DNA of 5,763 nucleotides, taken from assembly GCA_002710765.1 (NCBI GenBank), contig PALK01000029.1, forward strand, positions 18,924 to 24,686, read 5' to 3'. Below the pieces are notes generated by a model that searched no databases, was not told where the DNA came from, and was given only the letters and a program-made list of their open reading frames with translations. Both the position numbers and the translations under genes were made by a program. Below are positions 1 through 5,763 of this stretch, piece by piece (positions within the stretch are counted from its first letter, which is position 1; every line of letters begins with the position of its first letter). The DNA comes from Rickettsiales bacterium. Its GTDB lineage: Bacteria > Pseudomonadota > Alphaproteobacteria > Methylaequorales > Methylaequoraceae.

Positions 1-165
1 ATTGGACAAGGAAGAGAAAATGCTAAAGTTTTTTTGAGAGAAAATAAGGATATTGCAGCTGAAATTGAGGAAAAATTAAGAAAAAAAAGTTCTGATGAAG
101 TTTTTCATGAAGAGGAAATTAATCAAGATATTGAAACTGAAGAAAAAAAATCTGAAAAAGATTAA
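1..165 (+). CDS. recA: RecA recombinase, C-terminal fragment (5' end outside window)
   Basis: This open frame enters at base 1 and stops with TAA at 163-165, giving the last 54 residues of a protein. It starts with IGQGRENAKVFLRENKD, which matches the conserved 'GQGRENA..FL.EN' segment at the beginning of the RecA C-terminal domain. It ends in a charged tail rich in Glu, Asp and Lys (roughly residues 35-54 of the fragment), like the acidic tail that modulates DNA access in other RecA proteins. RecA is the cytoplasmic ATP-dependent strand-exchange protein that also triggers LexA self-cleavage. The ATPase core and any upstream SOS operator lie outside the window, so intactness and regulation cannot be judged. 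alaS follows on the same strand after 68 bp. The identification is firm despite the short length because the entry motif is highly specific. Confidence 0.93.
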   Translation: MGQGRENAKVFLRENKDIAAEIEEKLRKKSSDEVFHEEEINQDIETEEKKSEKD

Positions 166-178
166 TCCTAATATCTTT

Positions 179-206
179 TAATTTTATATTCATTTTTATA
201 AAATTA
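179..206. repeat. All-AT inverted repeat in the recA-alaS spacer
   Basis: The arms taattttata (179-188) and tataaaatta (197-206) are perfect 10-bp reverse complements around an 8-base loop. The stem contains no G-C pair and is not followed by a clear T-run, so it is a poor classical Rho-independent terminator. It could weakly attenuate recA transcripts or protect their 3' end, but in such AT-rich spacer DNA a stem of this size can also arise by chance. The rest of the spacer (166-233) shows no convincing promoter. Confidence 0.3.
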
Positions 207-233
207 TTAATATGTGATTAAATATTACTTAAT

Positions 234-2861
234 ATGGTTAGCTCGGAAGAAATAAGACGAAGTTTTCTTGATTTTTTTAAAAAGAAAAATCATGAAGTAT
301 TTGATTCTTCACCTTTAGTTCCAATAAATGATCCAAGTCTGTTATTTACAAATGCTGGAATGGTCCAATTTAAGAATTGGTTCACAGGAATAGAAAAGCC
401 TAAATTTAAAAATATTGTAACTCATCAAAAATGTATAAGAGCGGGGGGAAAGCATAATGATCTTGATAATGTTGGTTTTACACCTAGACACCATACATTT
501 TTTGAAATGTTAGGAAATTTTTCTTTTGGTTCCTACTTCAAAGAAACTGCTATTCAAATGGCTTGGGACTATTTAACAAAAGAATGTTTAATTGATCCCA
601 AAAAATTAATAATAACTGTTTATAAGGAAGATGAAGAATCATTTAAATTATGGAAAAAAAATTCTATTTTGAACAGTTCACAAATAATTCAAATTTCCTC
701 TAATGATAATTTTTGGTCAATGGGTGACTATGGTCCCTGCGGCCCATGTAGTGAAATTTTTTATGATTATGGAGAAAAATATTCTGGAGGTCTTCCAGGC
801 AGTAAAGAGCAAGATGGTAATAGATTTGTTGAAATATGGAATTTAGTATTTATGCAATTTGATAAAAAAGGTAATGAATTAATTACTTTACCAAAAAAGT
901 GTGTTGATACTGGTATGGGCTTAGAAAGAATAAGTGCAGTATTGAATGGTAAAGATAACAATTATGATACAGATATATTTTCAGAAACTATTTCAGAAAT
1001 TGAGTTATTAACTAAAATTAATGTTACAAATAATAATATTTCATCTTTTAGAATAGTTTCAGATCATATAAGGTCTATTGTTTTTTTGATTTCAGAGGGA
1101 GTATTGCCCTCAAATGAGGGAAGAGGTTATGTTTTAAGAAGGATTATTAGAAGAGCTTCAAGGCATATAAGTTTAATTGGTTTTGATAAGCCGTTACTTT
1201 ATAATTTAGTAAAACCAGTAATTAAAAAATATGAAAAAATATATTTTGATCTTAAAAACTCAGAAAAATTTATAATAGAAACTACTAAAATTGAAGAAGA
1301 AAAGTTCACAGAGACATTAAAAGATGGACTTAAACTCTTAAATAAAGAAATTAAAAATCTTAAAAACAAATACTTTCCTTCAGAACTTGTTTTCAAGCTA
1401 TATGATACATACGGTTTTCCAACTGATATGACTGAAAGTATAATTTTAGAAAATAAATTTTTATATAATCAAAAAGAAGTTAAAGAACTTATAATGAATC
1501 AAAAAAAGCTATCCCAAAAATCATGGAAAGGGAGTGGAGATTTATCTGAAAAAAGTTTTTTAGTTGGTTTGAAAAAGAAATTTAAAGCAACAAGCTTTAC
1601 TGGTTATGAATCAAAAAATGAAGCTTCAAGATTATTAGCAATATTAAAAAATGAAAGGTTTTACAATGAATTAAAAAATGATGAGAATGTTATTCTGATT
1701 TTTGATAAGACACCATTTTATGCTGAGTCTGGGGGTCAAATAGGAGACAGTGGGGTTATTAAGAGTAAAAAAAACAAAAATATTTTATGTAAAGTTAAAG
1801 ATACAAAAAAAGTTGAAGGAGATATTTATTTACATCACGTAGACAAATTAGAAGAAAAAATAGAAGTAGGTAATGAATATAATCTAGAAATATTTGAGGA
1901 TACAAGAACTAATACAAGAAATAACCATTCTGCAACTCATTTGCTTCATGAATCATTAAGACAGACTTTAGGAGATCATCTAAAACAAAAAGGGTCATTA
2001 GTTACTAATCAGAAATTAAGATTTGATTTTACACTTAATCGTCCACTAAATAGTGACGAAGTTTTGAAGATTGAAAAATTAGTAAATAATTCAATAAGAA
2101 AAAATTTAAGAGTTACTACAAGTTTAATGAATACAAAAAAAGCAATTGAATTTGGAGCTATTGCTTTATTTGGAGAAAAATATCCTGAAAAAGTCAGAGT
2201 TGTAAAAATGTTTGATCAATCATCTGAAAAGAATGACATTTTTTCTTGCGAACTATGTGGTGGAACTCACGTCTCATATACTGGAGAAATAGGTTCTTTT
2301 AAGATAATGAATGAATCTTCTGTAGCTTCTGGAGTTAGAAGAATTGAAGCAATTACCGGACAAGAAGTTGACAATTTTATTGAAACTAAGATAAATTTAA
2401 TATCCAAATTAAATAATTTTTTAAAGACTAATGATGAAAATATTTTAAAAAAAATTGAAAATTTACATGAAGAAAATTCAAACTTTAAAAAAAGTATTTC
2501 CAGCAATATAAAATCTAGTTTCAATGAAAATTTTTTAAAAAAAATCAATGGAGTAAATATTTATTGTCAATCAATAACTTCAAATCCAAAAGAATTAAAA
2601 AATTATTCTGACCAAATTAAAAAAAAAATAAATTCAGGAATTATCGCAATTTTTTGTACTGATGAAAAAAAATTATCCTTTGTGATTTCAATTACAAAAG
2701 ATTTAACAAAAAAATATAACTCTTTAGAAATTGTAAAAAATATTTCATTGTTAGTCGGCGGTAAAGGGGGAGGAGGAAGAGAGGATTTAGCCCAAGGAGG
2801 TGGTACAGAAATAAATAAAATTAATGAAGCAATAAATTATGTTTATAAACTTGTTAATTAA
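234..2861 (+). CDS. alaS: Alanyl-tRNA synthetase (alanine--tRNA ligase), full length
   Basis: This 875-residue protein charges tRNA-Ala with alanine using ATP in the cytoplasm and hydrolyses mischarged Ser- and Gly-tRNA-Ala. Its length is typical for bacterial AlaRS. Domains in order: a class II catalytic core with FTNAGMVQFK (38-47), KCIRAGGKHNDLDNVG (66-81), RHHTFFEMLGNFSFG (85-99) and GRGYVLRRIIRR (296-307); a helical tRNA-recognition region to about 460; an editing domain with HSATH (565-569) and CGGTH (675-679), whose His565, His569, Cys675 and His679 are the expected zinc/editing ligands; a Lys/Asn-rich, probably coiled-coil linker (about 715-770); and a C-Ala domain with the glycine-rich GGKGGGGRED (842-851). 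All key motifs are intact. The ATG at 234 gives the usual short lead-in MVSSEEIRRSFLDFF. No Shine-Dalgarno sequence precedes it. The gene follows recA by 68 bp and its 3' end overlaps icd on the opposite strand by 8 bp. Confidence 0.98.
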   Translation: MVSSEEIRRSFLDFFKKKNHEVFDSSPLVPINDPSLLFTNAGMVQFKNWFTGIEKPKFKNIVTHQKCIRAGGKHNDLDNVGFTPRHHTFFEMLGNFSFGSYFKETAIQMAWDYLTKECLIDPKKLIITVYKEDEESFKLWKKNSILNSSQIIQISSNDNFWSMGDYGPCGPCSEIFYDYGEKYSGGLPGSKEQDGNRFVEIWNLVFMQFDKKGNELITLPKKCVDTGMGLERISAVLNGKDNNYDTDIFSETISEIELLTKINVTNNNISSFRIVSDHIRSIVFLISEGVLPSNEGRGYVLRRIIRRASRHISLIGFDKPLLYNLVKPVIKKYEKIYFDLKNSEKFIIETTKIEEEKFTETLKDGLKLLNKEIKNLKNKYFPSELVFKLYDTYGFPTDMTESIILENKFLYNQKEVKELIMNQKKLSQKSWKGSGDLSEKSFLVGLKKKFKATSFTGYESKNEASRLLAILKNERFYNELKNDENVILIFDKTPFYAESGGQIGDSGVIKSKKNKNILCKVKDTKKVEGDIYLHHVDKLEEKIEVGNEYNLEIFEDTRTNTRNNHSATHLLHESLRQTLGDHLKQKGSLVTNQKLRFDFTLNRPLNSDEVLKIEKLVNNSIRKNLRVTTSLMNTKKAIEFGAIALFGEKYPEKVRVVKMFDQSSEKNDIFSCELCGGTHVSYTGEIGSFKIMNESSVASGVRRIEAITGQEVDNFIETKINLISKLNNFLKTNDENILKKIENLHEENSNFKKSISSNIKSSFNENFLKKINGVNIYCQSITSNPKELKNYSDQIKKKINSGIIAIFCTDEKKLSFVISITKDLTKKYNSLEIVKNISLLVGGKGGGGREDLAQGGGTEINKINEAINYVYKLVN

Positions 2862-4068
2862 TTTTTTCTTCTAAATGAGATTTAATATTAAGTATTAATT
2901 CTCTTGTTGTTAACCACTTTTGTTCTGGGCCAACAAGTAAAGCAAGGTCTTTAGTCATATTTCCTTTTTTAATTAGGTTTTTACAAATACTCTCTAAAAT
3001 ATTTGCAAATTTTTTCAGATCTTCGTTGCCGTCAATATTACCTCGATGCCATAAAGCTCTTGTCCATGCAAATATTGACGCGATTGGGTTAGTGGAAGTT
3101 TGTTTTCCATTTTGATGCTGTCTGAAATGAGAAGTTACAGTTCCATGAGCAGCTTCGGTCTCAATGATTTTTCCATCAGGACTTTGCAGAATCGATGTCA
3201 TTAATCCCAGTGAACCATATCCTTGTGCAACTAGATCTGACATCACGTCTCCTTCATAATTTTTACAAGCCCAAAGATAACCACCTGACCATTTCATTAG
3301 ACAAGCAACCATATCATCAATTAATCTATGTTGATAATTGATGCCTATATCTAAAAATTTACTTTTAAATTGATTGACGTATATCTTGTCAAAAATTTCT
3401 TTAAATCGTTCATCATAGTTTTGTAGAATTGTATTTTTAGTTGATAAAAATAAAGGAATTTTTTTCATCAATGAAAAATTAAAACATGATAATGCAAAGT
3501 CATTTATTGAATTATCAATATTAAACATACCTAAAGCAATGCCTGAGGATCTAAAATTAAATATTTCTTGCTTAATTTTCTTGCTTTTATCATCTGGTTC
3601 GAAAGAAATAAATAATTTACCTTTTTTTTTAATTTGAAGATCTTTGGCTTTATATATATCACCAAATGCGTGACGTGCAATAATTACTGGACTATTCCAA
3701 TGACTAACAAATTTTGGAATATTATCACAGATTATTGGTTCTCTAAAAATTGTTCCATTCAAAATATTTCTTATAGTTCCATTAGGAGAAGGGAATTTTT
3801 TTTTTAGATTAAATTCTTGAACTCTTTTATCATCTGGAGTAATTGTTGCACATTTTACCCCTACATTATTTTTTTTAATAGCATTTGCTGCCTCAGTTGT
3901 GATTAAATCATTTGTCCTATCTCTATTTTTAATCCCTAAATCAAATTCAAGCAATTTAATATCAATAAATGGAAGAATAAGATGTTCCTTAATTAATCCC
4001 CACATAATCCTTGCCATTTCATCTCCATTAATATCTACAATGGGTTTATTTACGATTATTTTTGACAT
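2854..4068 (-). CDS. icd: Isocitrate dehydrogenase, homodimeric eukaryotic-like (type II) family; annotated NADP-dependent by family
   Basis: This 404-residue enzyme oxidatively decarboxylates isocitrate to 2-oxoglutarate in the TCA cycle. It aligns by eye almost without gaps to human IDH1. Conserved positions (IDH1 equivalents): TIT 75-77, Arg82, Ser94, Arg100, Arg109 and Arg132 share the same numbers; Tyr139 is the same; Lys211 (K212), Asp251 (D252), Lys259 (K260), Asp274 (D275), Asp278 (D279), His314 (H315) and Asn327 (N328) are shifted by one. The substrate, metal and catalytic residues are therefore present. The oddity is Ser313 where IDH1 has Arg314, a residue that contacts the NADP 2'-phosphate, so the coenzyme should be treated as unproven. 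Gln277 of IDH1 is replaced by Met276. The ATG at 4066-4068 gives MSKIIVNKPIVDINGDEMAR, the standard family start, with no Shine-Dalgarno sequence. The gene converges on alaS and diverges from the LysM gene across 84 bp. Confidence 0.95.
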   Translation of the reverse strand: MSKIIVNKPIVDINGDEMARIMWGLIKEHLILPFIDIKLLEFDLGIKNRDRTNDLITTEAANAIKKNNVGVKCATITPDDKRVQEFNLKKKFPSPNGTIRNILNGTIFREPIICDNIPKFVSHWNSPVIIARHAFGDIYKAKDLQIKKKGKLFISFEPDDKSKKIKQEIFNFRSSGIALGMFNIDNSINDFALSCFNFSLMKKIPLFLSTKNTILQNYDERFKEIFDKIYVNQFKSKFLDIGINYQHRLIDDMVACLMKWSGGYLWACKNYEGDVMSDLVAQGYGSLGLMTSILQSPDGKIIETEAAHGTVTSHFRQHQNGKQTSTNPIASIFAWTRALWHRGNIDGNEDLKKFANILESICKNLIKKGNMTKDLALLVGPEQKWLTTRELILNIKSHLEEKIN

Positions 4069-4152
4069 TTGATTAATGCTTTAAGTTTTAAAAAAAAGAT
4101 AATAAAAATATGAAAATTACGTTATAGTAAATAAAAATAATTATTCTGTATA
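4069..4152. promoter_or_regulatory. Divergent intergenic region between icd and the LysM gene
   Basis: Two genes start away from each other across these 84 bp, so start signals for both must lie here or inside the genes. For the plus strand, TATAGT at 4123-4128 is a plausible -10 element and would give a short leader of about 20 bases; no good -35 element is seen at the right distance. For the minus strand, TATTAT (complement of 4099-4104) is a plausible -10 for icd, again without a clear -35. In sequence this AT-rich such matches are weak evidence. No operator-like dyad stands out. Confidence 0.35.
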
Positions 4153-5133
4153 ATGAAAAAAGAAATTTTACTACTTTTATTTTTAATAACAGGTGGATTC
4201 ATAGCATATAATTTTATCCCCTTTCCTGAAGAACTTTCTGAAAATTATTCACAGGTTAATGGTGAGGAAAATGAAGATAGTTCAACTAACAATAATGTTG
4301 ATAACTCTTCAAATTCTAATTTATTAAGTTTTGATATTGTTAGAATTAGTAGAAATGGTGATGCGGTTATTGCTGGAAGATCCAAGCCTAATGAGAGAAT
4401 AAAGCTTTTTGATGGTACAACTAAATTAGCTAATATTGTAGCTGATGCAAATGGTGAATGGGTATGGACAAGTGAAACGCCACTTAAACATGGAACAAAA
4501 AGACTTTTTCTTGAATATATTGATGAAAATGGAAAATTATACCGGTCTGAACAAGCAATAGTAATTTTTCTAGATAAAAATAAATCACAAGAACCATTAA
4601 TAGTTAAGTCATTTATAAAAGGTAATAAAAATTCGTCTTTATTAAATTTAGAGCCAATAGATGAAGGAATTGTTCTTGATTTGGTTGAATATTCACCAAA
4701 AGGAAACTTATTGTTATCTGGGAGATCTGAAGTGAATTCTGAACTTACTTTTTTTGTTGATAACGAGGTATTAGGAACTGTTATATCAGACGAAGAGGGT
4801 TTCTGGAATTTTTACTCTCAAGACGATATTACTTTTGGTGAATTTGAACTTAGAATTGACCTTGCTTCGAAAAACAATGGTTCATTCTCAGTAATTACTC
4901 CTATTTTTAAGGAAAAATTAGATAAATTAGTTGATGCAAGTAAGAAAGGTTCGTTTGTTGTGCAGCCAGGAAATAGTTTATGGAGAATAGCTAGACGAAC
5001 TATGGGTGGAGGTGTTTTTTATACTGAAATATATAAAAATAATTTATCTCAAATAAAAGATCCTGATTTAATTTTCCCAGGACAAATATTTGAAATTCCA
5101 ATAATCACTGGAAAAGTTAGTAATGAAAAATAA
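4153..5133 (+). CDS. Membrane-anchored envelope protein with two Ig-like repeats and a C-terminal LysM domain
   Basis: This 326-residue protein is predicted to sit in the inner membrane and project into the periplasm. Residues 4-20 form a hydrophobic segment after MKK, without a lipobox cysteine (the protein has no cysteine), so it is a signal anchor or signal peptide. Residues 28-57 are a low-complexity Asn/Ser/Glu/Asp linker. Two Ig-like (bacterial Big-type) domains follow at about 60-140 and 175-251, each with GRS, then an Asn, and a D..G.W turn. A LysM domain closes the protein at about 267-316 (SFVVQPGNSLWRIARR and later DLIFPGQIFEIP), the family that binds peptidoglycan N-acetylglucosamine. 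No enzymatic domain is visible, so a cell-wall-binding or scaffold role is inferred. The ATG at 4153 is directly followed by the signal segment; no Shine-Dalgarno sequence is present. The stop codon overlaps the psd start by 11 bp, suggesting co-transcription. No specific gene name is recognised. Confidence 0.85.
   Translation: MKKEILLLLFLITGGFIAYNFIPFPEELSENYSQVNGEENEDSSTNNNVDNSSNSNLLSFDIVRISRNGDAVIAGRSKPNERIKLFDGTTKLANIVADANGEWVWTSETPLKHGTKRLFLEYIDENGKLYRSEQAIVIFLDKNKSQEPLIVKSFIKGNKNSSLLNLEPIDEGIVLDLVEYSPKGNLLLSGRSEVNSELTFFVDNEVLGTVISDEEGFWNFYSQDDITFGEFELRIDLASKNNGSFSVITPIFKEKLDKLVDASKKGSFVVQPGNSLWRIARRTMGGGVFYTEIYKNNLSQIKDPDLIFPGQIFEIPIITGKVSNEK
4330..4806 (+). repeat. Internal duplication: two Ig-like domain copies within the LysM protein
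   Basis: Residues 60-103 (4330-4461) and 175-218 (4675-4806) align without a gap at a constant offset of 115 residues. I count 13 identities in 44 positions, including Asp61/176, Val63/178, Gly75-Arg76-Ser77/190-192, Asn80/195, Phe86/201, Asp98/213, Gly101/216 and Trp103/218, plus many conservative hydrophobic matches. The relationship is visible at protein level only; the DNA copies have diverged, so the duplication is old. Confidence 0.75.
5110..5116 (+). promoter_or_regulatory. Possible ribosome binding site for psd
   Basis: GGAAAAG lies 6 bases upstream of the psd ATG at 5123, inside the coding end of the LysM gene. It is an imperfect match to the Shine-Dalgarno consensus, but none of the other three visible starts has even this much. 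It supports the ATG at 5123 as the real start and is compatible with translational coupling to the upstream gene. Confidence 0.4.
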
Positions 5134-5763
5134 AAAAAAATTTTTTCAAGATTTATTTGAAAAAGTAAATACTTGGCTTAATGATATAGAATTTTTAAAG
5201 AGTTTCTTGGTACCAATTCACTCTGCAGGTTTTCCTTTTATAATCATTTTTGCATTAATATCACTGATTCTTGGCTCTATTTCTGATTTTTTAGGTTGGT
5301 TAGGAATTTTTTTAACTGCTTGGTGTGTTTACTTTTTTAGAGATCCAATAAGAGTTATACCAAATATAAAGGACTCTATTATTTCGCCTGCTGATGGAAA
5401 AGTACTACCTATAATAGAAGTTCAACCTCCTGAAGAAATTGGTATGAAAGGAAAAATGAAAAAGATTAGTATTTTCATGAATGTTTTTAATGTTCATGTG
5501 AATCGAGTTCCAATAGGAGGAACAATAAAAAAATTATCATATGAACCTGGTGCCTTTTTTAATGCTTCACTTGATAAAGCAAGTAAATTAAATGAACGTA
5601 TGTCAATAAAACTTGAAGTTGAAAAAGGAATAGATATTGTATTTGTTCAAATAGCAGGATTAATTGCTAGAAGAATTAAATGTGAACTTGATGAAAATCA
5701 AATTGTCAAAAGTGGAGAAAAATTTGGTTTAATTAGATTTGGAAGTAGGTTAGATATTTATTT
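5123..5763 (+). CDS. psd: Phosphatidylserine decarboxylase proenzyme, PSD-A (short) type; 3' end outside window
   Basis: The frame opens at ATG 5123 and stays open to the window edge, giving 213 residues. The enzyme decarboxylates phosphatidylserine to phosphatidylethanolamine at the inner membrane, using a pyruvoyl group made by self-cleavage. Features in order: a short Lys-rich N-terminus; HSAGFPFI at 33-40; hydrophobic segments at about 37-52 and 55-72; FFRDP (71-75); SPADGKV (88-94), with the probable catalytic Asp91; FMNVFNVHVNRVP (118-130), with His125; FFNASLDKASKLNER (145-159); QIAGLIARRI (176-185); and GEKFGLIRFGSRLDIY (198-213). Gly207-Ser208 in RFGSR is the expected cleavage site, and Ser208 becomes the pyruvoyl residue. 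Compared with relatives such as the Rickettsia enzyme, only about the last 20-30 residues should be missing. It overlaps the LysM gene by 11 bp. The phosphatidylserine synthase gene often follows psd, but is not visible here. Confidence 0.95.
   Translation, partial: MKNKKKFFQDLFEKVNTWLNDIEFLKSFLVPIHSAGFPFIIIFALISLILGSISDFLGWLGIFLTAWCVYFFRDPIRVIPNIKDSIISPADGKVLPIIEVQPPEEIGMKGKMKKISIFMNVFNVHVNRVPIGGTIKKLSYEPGAFFNASLDKASKLNERMSIKLEVEKGIDIVFVQIAGLIARRIKCELDENQIVKSGEKFGLIRFGSRLDIY

Noticed and set aside
767..961. Minus-strand open frame of 64 codons inside alaS
   Set aside because: It lies wholly within a well-supported gene, has no recognisable motif, and reads as antisense of conserved AlaRS residues.
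1199..1396. Minus-strand open frame of 65 codons inside alaS
   Set aside because: It is Ser/Phe/Leu-rich, as expected from the complement of Lys/Glu-rich coding sequence, and has no start signal or motif.
2267..2548. Minus-strand open frame of 93 codons inside alaS
   Set aside because: Its Phe/Leu/Ile/Lys-rich translation looks hydrophobic only because it complements the Lys/Asn-rich AlaRS linker.
2841..2850. GTTTATAAAC palindrome close to the end of alaS, as a terminator for icd or alaS
   Set aside because: It has no loop, could form only a three-pair stem, and encodes the conserved-length C-terminus of AlaRS. It is probably chance in AT-rich sequence.
4149..4154. Perfect TATAAT at the start of the LysM gene
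   Set aside because: It overlaps the ATG at 4153, so a promoter here would start transcription inside the gene. No alternative downstream start keeps the signal segment.
5741..5763. Possible truncation or pseudogene status of psd
   Set aside because: The frame is open to the last base and every motif up to the Gly-Ser cleavage site is intact, so the missing end is simply the window edge.

Overview
The window is strongly AT-rich, with A/T-ending codons throughout and very short spacers. Four of its five genes are recognisable core bacterial genes. The combination of a RecA tail with an acidic end, alanyl-tRNA synthetase, a eukaryotic-like homodimeric isocitrate dehydrogenase and a short PSD-A type phosphatidylserine decarboxylase points to an alphaproteobacterium. 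The compact, low-GC style fits a streamlined marine lineage such as Pelagibacterales (SAR11) best. The lineage is an inference from composition, gene types and gene order; no marker phylogeny was possible.

Layout. Positions 1-165 hold the 3' end of recA. A 68-bp spacer with an all-AT hairpin follows, then alaS on the plus strand (234-2861). The icd gene lies on the minus strand (2854-4068) and meets alaS tail to tail with an 8-bp overlap. An 84-bp divergent intergenic region (4069-4152) must hold the start signals for both icd and the next plus-strand gene. That gene (4153-5133) encodes a membrane-anchored envelope protein with two tandem Ig-like repeats and a C-terminal LysM domain. Its end overlaps by 11 bp the start of psd (5123 to the window edge), which runs off the window just after its pyruvoyl-forming Gly-Ser.

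How the genes relate. recA (recombination), alaS (translation) and icd (TCA cycle) are housekeeping neighbours with no obvious shared pathway. The LysM protein and psd form a likely two-gene or longer transcription unit with an envelope theme: a cell-wall-binding protein and the enzyme that makes phosphatidylethanolamine. No mobile element, CRISPR array, tRNA, rRNA or phage gene was seen, and I see no new multi-gene system. The points most worth checking are an Arg-to-Ser change in the coenzyme-specificity motif of isocitrate dehydrogenase, the overlapping LysM/psd arrangement, and the palindromic shared stop site between alaS and icd.
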